From: an uncultured Hungatella sp.
GTDB taxonomy: Bacteria > Bacillota > Clostridia > Lachnospirales > Lachnospiraceae
Reading direction: 5' to 3'
Assembly: GCA_947089145.1 (NCBI GenBank)
Contig: CAMUJH010000043.1
Coordinates: forward strand, 1 to 34,217
DNA length: 34,217 nt
The notes under the pieces are model-generated. The model ran no database searches and was not told the origin of the DNA. It worked only from the letters and a program-made list of their open reading frames with translations. The position numbers and the translations under genes are program-made. Positions 20,602 to 28,714 of the stretch are shown here, in pieces (the first letter of the stretch is position 1; each line of letters begins with the position of its first letter).

Positions 20602-20641
20602 TCCGATAAGTGTTGTTATTTTCCGATATATATGATACAAT
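20600..20641 (+). promoter_or_regulatory. codY promoter with a 20-bp-spaced direct repeat
   Basis: TTGTTA (20613-20618), a 17-base spacer and TACAAT (20636-20641) form a strong sigma-A promoter about 59 bases before the start. The nonamer TTTCCGATA occurs at 20600-20608 and 20620-20628, two helical turns apart, the second copy inside the spacer. This repeat may be a regulator site. A CCGATATATAT stretch also occurs upstream of the FliD-like gene. Confidence 0.65.
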
Positions 20642-20699
20642 TTTCCTATTACTAAAGGTTTTGAGCTCTTTTTTGCGGGCAAGAAGGAGGATTGTAAAA

Positions 20700-21482
20700 A
20701 TGAGTGTTCAGTTGTTGGATAAAACGAGAAAAATTGGAAAATTACTGCACAATAATAATTCCAATAAAGTAGTATTTAACGATATCTGTCAGGTATTGAG
20801 CGAGATCCTGGATTCCAATATCCTGGTTATCAGCAAGAAAGGGAAAGTTCTCGGAATCAGCGCCTGGCCCGGGGTGGATGAGATCGAGGAACTGATTGAC
20901 GATCAGCTGGGAGGCTTTGTGGATAAGATGCTTAATGAGCGGCTTTTAAGTATTCTGTCGACGAAGGAGAATGTGAATCTGGCTACCTTGGGGTTTGCGG
21001 AGGAGAACGTAAAAAAATACCAGGCCATCATTACCCCCATTGATATTGCGGGGGAGAGGCTGGGAACCTTGTTTATCTATAAGATGGACAGTCAGTATGA
21101 CATTGACGATATTATTTTAAGCGAGTACGGCACTACCGTGGTGGGGCTGGAGATGATGCGCTCAGTTAATGAGGAGAGTGCGGAGGAGAGCAGGAAGATT
21201 CAGATCGTGAAGTCTGCCATCAGCACGCTGTCATTTTCCGAGCTGGAGGCCATTACCCATATTTTTGAGGAATTGGATGGCAATGAGGGAATTCTGGTGG
21301 CAAGCAAGATTGCGGATCGGGTAGGCATCACGCGCTCCGTCATTGTAAATGCCCTTCGGAAGTTTGAGAGTGCCGGCGTAATTGAGTCACGTTCATCGGG
21401 CATGAAGGGAACCTACATTAAAGTGCTTAATGACGTAGTGTTTGATGAACTCAGGCAGCTGAAAAATTCCGGCCACGGCTGA
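20700..21482 (+). CDS. codY: Global transcriptional regulator CodY
   Basis: A 260-residue DNA-binding regulator that senses branched-chain amino acids and GTP and represses nitrogen, amino-acid and other stationary-phase genes when nutrients are plentiful. The N-terminal GAF-like sensor (about residues 1-150, from SVQLLDKTRKIGKLLH) and the C-terminal winged helix (about 185-258) with VASKIADRVGITRSVIVNALRKF are both complete, and the conserved GMKGTY wing is present. An ATG at 20610 in frame lies within the promoter. I chose 20700 because AAGGAGG (20684-20690) is nine bases upstream and the family begins there. Its own CodY-like box upstream suggests autoregulation. A terminator follows. Confidence 0.96.
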   Translation: MSVQLLDKTRKIGKLLHNNNSNKVVFNDICQVLSEILDSNILVISKKGKVLGISAWPGVDEIEELIDDQLGGFVDKMLNERLLSILSTKENVNLATLGFAEENVKKYQAIITPIDIAGERLGTLFIYKMDSQYDIDDIILSEYGTTVVGLEMMRSVNEESAEESRKIQIVKSAISTLSFSELEAITHIFEELDGNEGILVASKIADRVGITRSVIVNALRKFESAGVIESRSSGMKGTYIKVLNDVVFDELRQLKNSGHG

Positions 21483-21563
21483 AATCGGCAGCGGCGTGCA
21501 CCTGCGGCTGGATTATTAAAAATGAATATATTGCGTCAGGAAGTATGGGAGTGTGATGCGGGG

Positions 21564-21592
21564 AGAGTTCGGGAAAGCGGGCTCTTCTTTTT
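21564..21592 (+). terminator. Terminator of codY
   Basis: AGAGTTC (21564-21570) pairs with GGGCTCT (21579-21585), using two G-T pairs, around loop GGGAAAGC, followed by TCTTTTT. The rest of the 339-base gap before rnfC holds the Rex site and the rnf promoter, listed separately, and no ORF that I can support. Confidence 0.6.
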
Positions 21593-21631
21593 ATGGCAGA
21601 ATTTTTCCTGCAATGGACGGAAATAGCTGGT

Positions 21632-21649
21632 TTGTCAACAATTTAACAA
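21632..21649 (+). promoter_or_regulatory. Rex operator upstream of rnf
   Basis: TTGTCAACAATTTAACAA matches the clostridial Rex site TTGTTAA-N4-TTAACAA at 13 of 14 defined positions. Rex is an NADH/NAD+-sensing repressor of redox and energy genes. The site is 63 bases before the rnf -35, so it could act at the rnf promoter or at an unrecognised upstream one. Confidence 0.7.
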
Positions 21650-21711
21650 GAAAATCGAGTAAAATATCGCTGATTTTTGGTGAATTTCCAGAGATGTATC
21701 AATTTTTGTAA

Positions 21712-21740
21712 TTGTAGAGTGACATAATTTATGGTATACT
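21712..21740 (+). promoter_or_regulatory. rnf operon promoter
   Basis: TTGTAG (21712-21717), a 17-base spacer, then TATACT (21735-21740) with an extended -10 TGG just before it. The start codon of rnfC is 81 bases downstream. Confidence 0.6.
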
Positions 21741-21821
21741 TGACAGGATGGCAGGAATGATTTTTAAACACATTCCAGTTGCCAAAGGTTATCGAAAATG
21801 TATAGAAAGAGGGTTAGAGAG

Positions 21822-23144
21822 ATGGGATTGGCTACATTTAAAGGCGGCATTCATCCGTATGAGGGAAAAGAACTGTCCGAGAATCAGCCGATTGAAGTCC
21901 TGATGCCGAAGGGGGAACTGGTATATCCGGTATCCCAGCATATCGGCGCACCTGCAAAGCCGCTGGTAAAAAAAGGCGACCAGGTTCTGGCGGGACAGAA
22001 GATCGCAGAGGCCGGCGGTTTTGTTTCTTCTCATGTCATCTGCTCCGTATCCGGCACGGTGAAAGCCGTAGAACCGCGGCGCATGGCAAACGGCAGCATG
22101 GTGAATTCGATTGTTGTGGAGAATGACGGGGAGTACAGGGCCATAGAAGGCATGGGAGCTGACCGGGAGTTATCGGCGCTGTCAAAGGAAGACATTCTCG
22201 GCATGGTGAAGGAGGCCGGTATCGTGGGACTTGGCGGAGCCGGATTCCCCACTCATGTAAAACTGGCGCCTAAGGAGCCGGCAAAGATTGATTATGTCAT
22301 TGTCAACGGCGCAGAGTGCGAGCCATACTTAACCAGCGATTACCGGCTGATGCTTGAGGAGCCTGAGAAGATCATCGGGGGACTGAAGGTGATCCTGAAG
22401 CTGTTTGACAATGCAAAAGGCGTTATCGGCATTGAGAACAACAAACCGGAGGCCATTGCCAAACTGACAGAACTGGTGAAGAATGAGCCGAAAATTGAGG
22501 TGTGTCCTCTTAAGACCAAATACCCCCAGGGAGGCGAGCGCACCCTTATCTATGCAGTTACAGGCAGAAAGGTAAACTCTTCCATGCTTCCTGCAGATGT
22601 AGGCTGCATTGTGGACAATGTGGATACGGTGCTGTCAGTGTATATGGCAGTATGCAAAAGCACGCCGCTTCTCAGAAAGATTATAACGGTTACAGGGGAT
22701 GCCATCGCCAATCCTAAAAATTTCAGCGTAAGGCTGGGAACCTGCTACCAGGAACTTATTGATGCGGCAGGCGGCTTTAAGACAGAGCCGGAGAAAGTGA
22801 TTTCCGGCGGTCCCATGATGGGACAGGCTTTGTTTGACCTGACCATTCCTGTTTCCAAAACCTCTTCTGCCCTTACCTGCCTTTCCAAAGACCAGGTAGC
22901 GGAGATGGAGCCTACGGCCTGCATCCGCTGCGGAAGGTGCGTGTCCGTGTGTCCGGAATTTCTGGTTCCGCAGAAACTGATGAGGGCGGCAAAGCGTCAT
23001 GACATTGACCTGTTCCAGAAATTAAACGGCATGGAGTGCGTAGAGTGCGGAAGCTGTTCCTGGGGATGTCCTGCCAGGCTGCAGCTTACCCAGGCATTTA
23101 AAGAGATGCGTGTGGCTGTAAGGGCCAGCGCCAGGAAAGCGTAG
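21822..23144 (+). CDS. rnfC: Rnf complex subunit RnfC
   Basis: The NADH-facing peripheral subunit of the Rnf ferredoxin:NAD+ oxidoreductase, which couples electron transfer to Na+ or H+ export. It has 440 residues. The N-terminus TFKGGIHPYEGKE is diagnostic. A flavin/NADH-binding stretch is seen in GIVGLGGAGFPTHVKL. Two 4Fe-4S motifs lie near the C-terminus, CIRCGRCVSVCP from Cys367 and CVECGSCSWGCP from Cys406. The ATG at 21798 is in frame, but AGAGGG is eight bases before 21822 and the family begins there. It is first in the six-gene rnf operon, 12 bases before rnfD, and downstream of the Rex site. Confidence 0.96.
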   Translation: MGLATFKGGIHPYEGKELSENQPIEVLMPKGELVYPVSQHIGAPAKPLVKKGDQVLAGQKIAEAGGFVSSHVICSVSGTVKAVEPRRMANGSMVNSIVVENDGEYRAIEGMGADRELSALSKEDILGMVKEAGIVGLGGAGFPTHVKLAPKEPAKIDYVIVNGAECEPYLTSDYRLMLEEPEKIIGGLKVILKLFDNAKGVIGIENNKPEAIAKLTELVKNEPKIEVCPLKTKYPQGGERTLIYAVTGRKVNSSMLPADVGCIVDNVDTVLSVYMAVCKSTPLLRKIITVTGDAIANPKNFSVRLGTCYQELIDAAGGFKTEPEKVISGGPMMGQALFDLTIPVSKTSSALTCLSKDQVAEMEPTACIRCGRCVSVCPEFLVPQKLMRAAKRHDIDLFQKLNGMECVECGSCSWGCPARLQLTQAFKEMRVAVRASARKA

Positions 23145-23156
23145 GAGGGGTGAAAC

Positions 23157-24083
23157 ATGAAAAAATTATTGAACGTATCATCATCACCTCATGCAAGGAG
23201 CAACGTGCTGACCCAGAACCTGATGTTTGACGTTGCCATTGCCATGGTTCCTGCGGCTGTGTATGGGGTATATCAGTTTGGACTTAAAGCGCTGTGCATC
23301 CTGCTGGTGACAATGGCAGGCAGCGTACTCAGCGAGTATGTATATGAAAGCCTTATGGGGAAACCTATTACCGTTATGGACGGCAGCGCCTTGGTAACAG
23401 GCATGATCCTGGGACTTAACATGCCTCCGGAGATTCCGCTGTGGATTCCGTTTTTAGGCAGTATTTTCGCTATTATCGTGGTAAAGCAGATTTACGGCGG
23501 GCTGGGCCAGAACTTTATGAACCCGGCGCTGGCTGCCCGGTGCTTCCTGCTGATTTCCTTTGCCAACCAGATGTCGGCCTTTAAGCTGGACGGCGTATCC
23601 GGCGCCACACCGCTTTCCGTGCTGAAAAACGGCGGCAGCGTGGACGTAGCAGCCATGTTTGTGGGAAAGATTCCCGGAACCATCGGCGAGGTTTCTGTCA
23701 TTGCATTGCTTATAGGAGCCGCCTATCTTCTGTATAAAAAAGTGATTTCCATCAGGATTCCTGCAGCTTATATCATTACGCTTGCAGTGTTCGTGTTTAT
23801 TTTCGGGGAGCATGACCTGGGCTATGTGATGGCTCATATCTGCGGCGGCGGCCTGATTTTCGGCGCTTTCTTTATGGCGACGGATTATGTGACCAGCCCC
23901 ATTACTCCAAACGGGAGGATCGCATTCGGCGTTCTTTTGGGAATTCTTACAGGCCTGTTCCGTCTTTTCGGCGGCTCGGCGGAAGGCGTATCCTACGCAA
24001 TTATTATCGGCAACCTTTTGGTTCCACTTATTGAGAAAGTGACCCTTCCGGCCGCATTCGGAAAGGAGGGCAAAAAAGCATGA
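23157..24083 (+). CDS. rnfD: Rnf complex subunit RnfD
   Basis: An integral membrane subunit of 308 residues with about ten hydrophobic segments. It carries a covalent FMN; the attachment site is Thr151 in DGVSGATPLS, as in the NqrB/RnfD family. GAGGGG precedes the ATG by six bases. It overlaps rnfG by four bases (ATGA), which indicates translational coupling. Membrane segments are read from the hydrophobic pattern by eye. Confidence 0.95.
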   Translation: MKKLLNVSSSPHARSNVLTQNLMFDVAIAMVPAAVYGVYQFGLKALCILLVTMAGSVLSEYVYESLMGKPITVMDGSALVTGMILGLNMPPEIPLWIPFLGSIFAIIVVKQIYGGLGQNFMNPALAARCFLLISFANQMSAFKLDGVSGATPLSVLKNGGSVDVAAMFVGKIPGTIGEVSVIALLIGAAYLLYKKVISIRIPAAYIITLAVFVFIFGEHDLGYVMAHICGGGLIFGAFFMATDYVTSPITPNGRIAFGVLLGILTGLFRLFGGSAEGVSYAIIIGNLLVPLIEKVTLPAAFGKEGKKA

Positions 24084-24691
24084 GTAAAGGCGGATTTATG
24101 AAGGACGCTCTGATTTTGTTTGCCATTACCCTGGTTGCAGGGGCATGTCTGGGCGGTGCCTACGAGATTACAAAGGGGCCTATTGAGGCGGCTGAACTGG
24201 CGGCCAAAGAGGATGCGTTCCGCACTGTTCTGGCAGACGCAGGCTCTTTCCAGCTGGACGATTATTCTGCCGCATTGGAAAAAGCGAATAGCGATGCCCC
24301 TGGTTTGGGATTCGGCAATGTACAGGTGGATGAGTGCGCCACAGGCGTGGACGGTTCCGGCAGTCCCATGGGATATGTGGTAACAGCCACATCCAAGGAC
24401 GGATACGGCGGCAACATTACGATTTCCGTGGGAATCACCACAGAGGGGCAGGTAAAGGGAATCGAGTTTTTGACCATCGGCGAGACAGCGGGCCTTGGCA
24501 TGAATGCCACCACTCCGGAGTGGAAGGGCCAGTTTGCGGATAAGACCGTGGATGCTTTCAGCGTAACAAAATCCGGTGCATCGGCAGATAACGAGATCGA
24601 CGCTATCAGCGGCGCCACTATCACATCAAACGCAGTTACTGGGGCGGTAAATACGGCGCTCTATTTTATAAATAACTGCGTGCAGCAGTAG
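24080..24691 (+). CDS. rnfG: Rnf complex subunit RnfG
   Basis: A 203-residue subunit with an N-terminal membrane anchor (about residues 9-28) and an extracytoplasmic flavin domain. The FMN-binding consensus SGAT is present in AISGATITSNAV, with the covalent flavin expected on Thr180. GIEFLTIGETAGLGMNA is the family FMN-domain segment. Length is normal. AGGAGGGCAAAAAAGC lies just before the start codon, within the end of rnfD. Confidence 0.95.
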   Translation: MSKGGFMKDALILFAITLVAGACLGGAYEITKGPIEAAELAAKEDAFRTVLADAGSFQLDDYSAALEKANSDAPGLGFGNVQVDECATGVDGSGSPMGYVVTATSKDGYGGNITISVGITTEGQVKGIEFLTIGETAGLGMNATTPEWKGQFADKTVDAFSVTKSGASADNEIDAISGATITSNAVTGAVNTALYFINNCVQQ

Positions 24692-24703
24692 GAGGTGGGA
24701 ATC

Positions 24704-25495
24704 ATGAATAAATGTATGGAACGTTTATATAACGGCATTATCAAAGAGAATCCGACCTTCGTACTGATGCTGGGCATGTGTCCGACTCTGGCTACTACGA
24801 CAACAGCCATCAATGGTATGGGTATGGGTCTTACGACAACAGCCGTATTGATTTTTTCTAATCTTATTATTTCCTCTTTGCGGAAGATTATACCGGACAG
24901 AGTGCGTATTCCGGCTTATATTGTAATTGTAGCTTCGCTGGTTACCATTGTTCAGCTGCTTTTGCAGGCGTTTATCCCCAGCCTTAATGAATCCCTGGGT
25001 ATTTTTATCCCCCTGATCGTGGTTAACTGCATCATCCTGGGACGGGCCGAGGCGTATGCGGCCAAGAACGGTCCGGTAGAGTCTGCATTTGACGGTATCG
25101 GCATGGGCTTGGGATTTACTCTGGGCCTGACCTGCATCGCTGTTTTCCGCGAACTTTTGGGTTCTGGCTCCGTGTTTGGGATCGAGATCATTCCGGAAGC
25201 GTACAATATCAGTATTTTCGGTCTTGCCCCCGGCGCCTTTTTCGTACTGGCCGGCCTGACTGCTCTGCAGAACAAATTTAAGATGCCTTCCGCCACCAAT
25301 GGCGCAGGAGGGGAGTCTGTCCTTGCCTGCGGCGGAAACTGCAGCCGCTGCACCGGTTCTGCGTGTATGGCAAACCATGCTACATTGGAAACCAGAAGGC
25401 TTCAGGCCGAGGAGGATGCCCTGGCAGCCAAGAAGGCAGCGGTGGCCAGGAAGCAGGCGGAGCTTTCAGAAAAACTGGATAAGAAAGAAAATTAA
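24704..25495 (+). CDS. rnfE: Rnf complex subunit RnfE with a cysteine-rich C-terminal tail
   Basis: An integral membrane subunit with about six helices, opening with KCMERLYNGIIKENPTFV and continuing through LMLGMCPTLATTT, and related to RnfA. At 263 residues it is longer than common RnfE proteins of roughly 200-235. The extra tail starts near residue 200 and contains Cys209, Cys213, Cys216 and Cys221 (CGGNCSRCTGSAC), followed by an Ala/Glu/Lys-rich helix of about 40 residues. Four cysteines at that spacing could bind a metal or iron-sulfur cluster, but this is inference. The GTG at 24695 is in frame, yet GGAGG (24691-24695) fits the ATG at 24704 at eight bases. rnfA follows after 15 bases. 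Confidence 0.93.
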   Translation: MNKCMERLYNGIIKENPTFVLMLGMCPTLATTTTAINGMGMGLTTTAVLIFSNLIISSLRKIIPDRVRIPAYIVIVASLVTIVQLLLQAFIPSLNESLGIFIPLIVVNCIILGRAEAYAAKNGPVESAFDGIGMGLGFTLGLTCIAVFRELLGSGSVFGIEIIPEAYNISIFGLAPGAFFVLAGLTALQNKFKMPSATNGAGGESVLACGGNCSRCTGSACMANHATLETRRLQAEEDALAAKKAAVARKQAELSEKLDKKEN

Positions 25496-25510
25496 GGAGG
25501 AGCGTAGAGA

Positions 25511-26086
25511 ATGAAAGAACTGATTTTAGTAATTGTAGGCGCTGCTCTGGTAAACAACATTATCCTGAGTCAGTTCCAGGGCCTGTGCCCGTTCCTTGGA
25601 GTGTCCAAGAAGACGGACACGGCGGCAGGCATGGGAGCGGCGGTTATTTTCGTTATTACTCTGGCAAGCCTTGTAACCAGCATTATTTACAAGTGCGTGC
25701 TGGTGCCCCTTGACATTACCTATCTGCAGACCATTGCCTTTATTTTGGTGATTGCCGCCCTGGTTCAGTTTGTAGAAATGTTTCTGAAAAAGAGCATGCC
25801 TTCCTTGTACCAGGCGCTGGGGGTATTTCTTCCTCTGATTACTACCAACTGCGCAGTTCTGGGCGCGGCCCTGACCAATGTGCAGAAGGAATACAATATA
25901 CTGTTCAGCGTGTTTAACGGCTTGGGAACAGCAATAGGATTTACCCTTGCCATTGTGCTTTTGGCAAGCATCCGTGAGAGTATTGAAGATAATGATATTC
26001 CTGTTAACTTTAAAGGCTCCCCAATCGTTCTGATCACTTCCGGTCTCATGGCGATTGCATTTATGGGATTTGCCGGGCTTATCTAA
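25511..26086 (+). CDS. rnfA: Rnf complex subunit RnfA
   Basis: A 191-residue, six-helix membrane subunit related to RnfE; together they form the membrane core that carries a shared iron-sulfur centre. The typical segments NNIILSQFQGLCPFLGVS and PLITTNCAVLGAAL are present, the cysteines in GLCPF and TNCA being those expected for the cluster. Length is standard. AAGGAGGAG just upstream gives a strong ribosome site. rnfB follows after 20 bases. Confidence 0.96.
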   Translation: MKELILVIVGAALVNNIILSQFQGLCPFLGVSKKTDTAAGMGAAVIFVITLASLVTSIIYKCVLVPLDITYLQTIAFILVIAALVQFVEMFLKKSMPSLYQALGVFLPLITTNCAVLGAALTNVQKEYNILFSVFNGLGTAIGFTLAIVLLASIRESIEDNDIPVNFKGSPIVLITSGLMAIAFMGFAGLI

Positions 26087-26106
26087 GGAAGAGGAGGTAG
26101 CGTAAT

Positions 26107-26892
26107 ATGATGGGTATGCTTTTGGCAGCCGGCGTCATCGGTGCTATCGGTATCATTATCGGTGTGCTGCTTGGAGTTGCCAGTGAGAAGTTTAAGGTTG
26201 AGGTTGATGAGAGAGAAATTCTGGTCCGCGCAGAGCTTCCGGGCAATAACTGCGGCGGCTGCGGATTCCCGGGCTGCGACGGTCTGGCCAACGCCATTGC
26301 CGCAGGAACGGCTCCTGTCAGCGGGTGTCCTGTAGGGGGCGCTGCGGTGGCTGATAAGATTGCGGCAATTATGGGCGTGGAAAGCGGCGGATCAGTTAAG
26401 AAGGTAGCTTTCGTAAAATGTAAAGGAACCTGCGATAAGACCAGAGTTCAGTACAATTACTTTGGCATGGACGACTGCCGCAAGGTATCCGTGGTTCCGG
26501 GCAGCGGGGAAAAGGCCTGCGCTTACGGGTGTATGGGGTACGGTTCCTGTGTGAAAGCCTGTGAATTTGACGCGATCCATATTGTTGACGGCGTGGCAGT
26601 GGTTGATAAAGAGAAATGTGTAGCCTGCGGGAAATGCGTGGCCACTTGTCCCAACCATTTGATTCAGCTGGTTCCCTATGATGCGAAACACTTGGTGCAG
26701 TGTTCTTCCCATGATAAGGGCAAGGATGTAAAGGCGAAATGTGATAATGGGTGTATCGGATGTACCTTGTGTACAAAGCAGTGTGAGTCTGATGCCATCC
26801 ACATGGACAATAATGTGGCTGTCATTGATTATGAGAAGTGCACGAGCTGCGGAAAGTGCGCCCAGAAATGTCCTGCAAAGGTGATTTTGTAG
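26107..26892 (+). CDS. rnfB: Rnf complex subunit RnfB
   Basis: The ferredoxin-facing, iron-sulfur-rich subunit, 261 residues. An N-terminal membrane anchor (about residues 4-24) leads to a four-cysteine Fe-S domain with NNCGGCGFPGC and later SGCP. Ferredoxin-like domains follow: a CMGYGSCVKAC / CVACGKCVATCP pair and a GCIGCTLCTKQC / CTSCGKCAQKCP pair, so several 4Fe-4S clusters can be carried. GAGGAGG lies upstream. It ends the rnf operon, 37 bases before a terminator. Confidence 0.96.
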   Translation: MMGMLLAAGVIGAIGIIIGVLLGVASEKFKVEVDEREILVRAELPGNNCGGCGFPGCDGLANAIAAGTAPVSGCPVGGAAVADKIAAIMGVESGGSVKKVAFVKCKGTCDKTRVQYNYFGMDDCRKVSVVPGSGEKACAYGCMGYGSCVKACEFDAIHIVDGVAVVDKEKCVACGKCVATCPNHLIQLVPYDAKHLVQCSSHDKGKDVKAKCDNGCIGCTLCTKQCESDAIHMDNNVAVIDYEKCTSCGKCAQKCPAKVIL

Positions 26893-26929
26893 AATAGGGA
26901 TCGAGAATCTTAGATATTCTTTGAAGATG

Positions 26930-26968
26930 CAGCGGAAACTTTGTCATAGACATTGTTTCCGCTGTTTT
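26930..26968 (+). terminator. Terminator of the rnf operon
   Basis: CAGCGGAAAC (26930-26939) pairs perfectly with GTTTCCGCTG (26955-26964), followed by TTTTATT. A perfect ten-pair stem. Confidence 0.9.
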
Positions 26969-27020
26969 ATTATGTATTTTTAGCGGTTTAAAGTCTAGGA
27001 AAAGTTTTTAGAATTTATAT

Positions 27021-27050
27021 TGTAATAATATGACTTAATATGATATAATA
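27021..27050 (+). promoter_or_regulatory. Promoter of the epimerase-phosphatase-kinase operon
   Basis: TTGTAA (27021-27026), an 18-base spacer, and a perfect TATAAT (27045-27050) preceded by TGA (extended -10). The start codon lies 97 bases downstream. The leader contains a GGTAAAT half-site but no full copy of the operator seen before the regulator gene. Confidence 0.65.
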
Positions 27051-27147
27051 AAACACAGATACCATACGGTAAATCTGCTTATATTTCAGGCTGACGGCAA
27101 GCCGGTTATAAGGCGGATAAAAGGCAGTTTCAGAAAGGGGATGCGCC

Positions 27148-27984
27148 ATGAAACTCATCCGACGAAGCCAGCTGGCTGGCATGAACATTCATTACCGATA
27201 TTTTTCTCTGGAATATTTTCTGGAGTCCCAGGCTCGGGTCGGTTTTCAGACCATCGAGCTGTGGGCCGGTTCCCCTCACTTCTTTCTAAGTGATATGGAA
27301 TACGATGACTGTGTCCGGCTAAAACGCATGCTGCGGGAGAGAGGGCTTACGGTCAAGGTGATCACGCCGGAAAACTGCAGCGTGCCATATCAGTTTGCAG
27401 CATCAGATCCTGAGCTTTACCGCAGAAGCTTTTCTTATTTTAAAAAAGGGCTGGAAGCGGGAGAGGAGTTGGGCTGCCAGATTATGGCTGTCCATTCCGG
27501 GCGGGGGAACCTAAACGAGGATCGTGAGGAAGCCTGGAAACGGGGCAGAGATATGCTGGCACGGCTGGCGGATTTTGCCAGGACAAAGGGGATCACCCTG
27601 GCCATGGAGTCTCTGCGTCCTCAGGAGACTAATCTGGCAGTGACCTTAAAGGACGTAAAGCGCATGTTTGACGAGATCAGCCATCCAAACTTTAAGACTA
27701 TGATCGACACCTGCGCCATGGGAGTGTCTGGAGAAAACCCGGAACAGTGGTTTCAGGTTCTGGGAGCGGAAAATATTGTCCATATGCACTTTGTAGACGG
27801 GACGCCTTACGGACACTTAATCTGGGGAGACGGGAAGCATGACCTGGAGGCATGGCTGAAGACTCTGCACCGTCACCATTACCGAGGGCTGCTTAGTCAG
27901 GAGATTACCGCTCTTGAATACTGCTATGAACCGGCCCAATCGGATATGCGCAACTATGAGATGTTTGTACCGTTTATGGAATAG
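27148..27984 (+). CDS. FrlC-like sugar-amine 3-epimerase (xylose isomerase-like TIM barrel)
   Basis: A 278-residue sugar phosphate isomerase/epimerase. It resembles E. coli FrlC, the fructoselysine 3-epimerase: FQTIELWAGSPHFF aligns with the FrlC GIEIWGGRPHAF region, and VITPENCSVPYQFAASDPE with YTPETNGYPYNMMLGDE. Candidate metal ligands at the family positions are Glu154, Asp187, His214 and Glu252. AAAGGGG is upstream of the ATG. It is first in an operon with a HAD phosphatase and an FrlD-like kinase, supporting a fructosamine-type substrate. The exact sugar is unproven, because this superfamily is broad. Confidence 0.7.
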   Translation: MKLIRRSQLAGMNIHYRYFSLEYFLESQARVGFQTIELWAGSPHFFLSDMEYDDCVRLKRMLRERGLTVKVITPENCSVPYQFAASDPELYRRSFSYFKKGLEAGEELGCQIMAVHSGRGNLNEDREEAWKRGRDMLARLADFARTKGITLAMESLRPQETNLAVTLKDVKRMFDEISHPNFKTMIDTCAMGVSGENPEQWFQVLGAENIVHMHFVDGTPYGHLIWGDGKHDLEAWLKTLHRHHYRGLLSQEITALEYCYEPAQSDMRNYEMFVPFME

Positions 27985-28025
27985 AGCTTTGCAAAAGCAG
28001 AATTGCAGCCAGGAGGGTTAATTCT

Positions 28026-28688
28026 ATGATAAAGACCGTTATTTTTGATATGGATGGCCTGATGTTTGACACGGAACATCTTACCAGCAATGCCTGGATA
28101 CAGATTGGCATCAGGCATGGGATACCCATTACCGAGCCTATAATGAACCGCATGAGAGGGCTTCCTTTAGACCAATGTATCCGCATCTTTAAGGAAGAAC
28201 TGGGTGAAGCTTTTGATTACTGGGCTTTACGCAAGGAGAGGACAGAATATGTGGATCAGTGGATCAGGGAGCATGGGATGCCAATAAAGCCAGGGCTGGG
28301 GGAACTGCTTGGATGGCTGAAAGATCAGAAATATGGGATTGTTCTGGCGACATCCACATACCAGACATCTGCGGATCGCTTTCTTGACCTGGCAGGAGTC
28401 AGCGATTACTTTCAATACCGGGTCTATGGGGATATGGTGAAGCATGGCAAGCCTGCGCCGGATATTTTTCTTCTTGCGGCGCAGAAGGCCGGAACTCTGC
28501 CGCAGCAGTGCCTTGTGCTGGAGGATTCCTATGCCGGTGTGGAGGCAGGATGGAAAGCGGGCATGCAGGTGATCATGGTGCCGGATATGCTTCCTCCGAC
28601 TCAGCAGGAATATGAACGGATATCCTTGTGTGCAGAAACGCTGCGGGATGTGATTCCCTTTTTGAAGGAAAATCAAAGAAACAGTTAA
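28026..28688 (+). CDS. HAD-superfamily phosphatase (beta-phosphoglucomutase-like)
   Basis: A 220-residue HAD hydrolase with all motifs: nucleophile Asp8 and acid/base Asp10 in IFDMDGLMFDTE, the ATSTYQ motif II, the lysine in KHGKPAPD, and the metal acid in LEDSYAGVEAG. The helical cap after motif I places it with sugar-phosphate phosphatases and phosphoglucomutase-like members. AGGAGGG precedes the ATG. It sits between the epimerase and the kinase, 41 bases after the former, so it may dephosphorylate or interconvert a pathway sugar phosphate. Typical Frl operons do not carry it. The substrate is unknown. Confidence 0.85.
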   Translation: MIKTVIFDMDGLMFDTEHLTSNAWIQIGIRHGIPITEPIMNRMRGLPLDQCIRIFKEELGEAFDYWALRKERTEYVDQWIREHGMPIKPGLGELLGWLKDQKYGIVLATSTYQTSADRFLDLAGVSDYFQYRVYGDMVKHGKPAPDIFLLAAQKAGTLPQQCLVLEDSYAGVEAGWKAGMQVIMVPDMLPPTQQEYERISLCAETLRDVIPFLKENQRNS

Positions 28689-28714
28689 AAGTTCATATAT
28701 TTGGAGGTCAAATC

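Noticed and set aside
21683-21697. CodY-like motif upstream of rnf
   Set aside because: Four mismatches to the 15-base consensus, too weak in an AT-rich region to claim.
24725-25378. 217-codon minus-strand frame within rnfE
   Set aside because: Antisense shadow of rnfE, with no family resemblance or ribosome site.
27060-27075. GntR operator copy before the epimerase operon
   Set aside because: Only a GGTAAAT half-site is present; the rest does not match the palindrome at 29634-29650.
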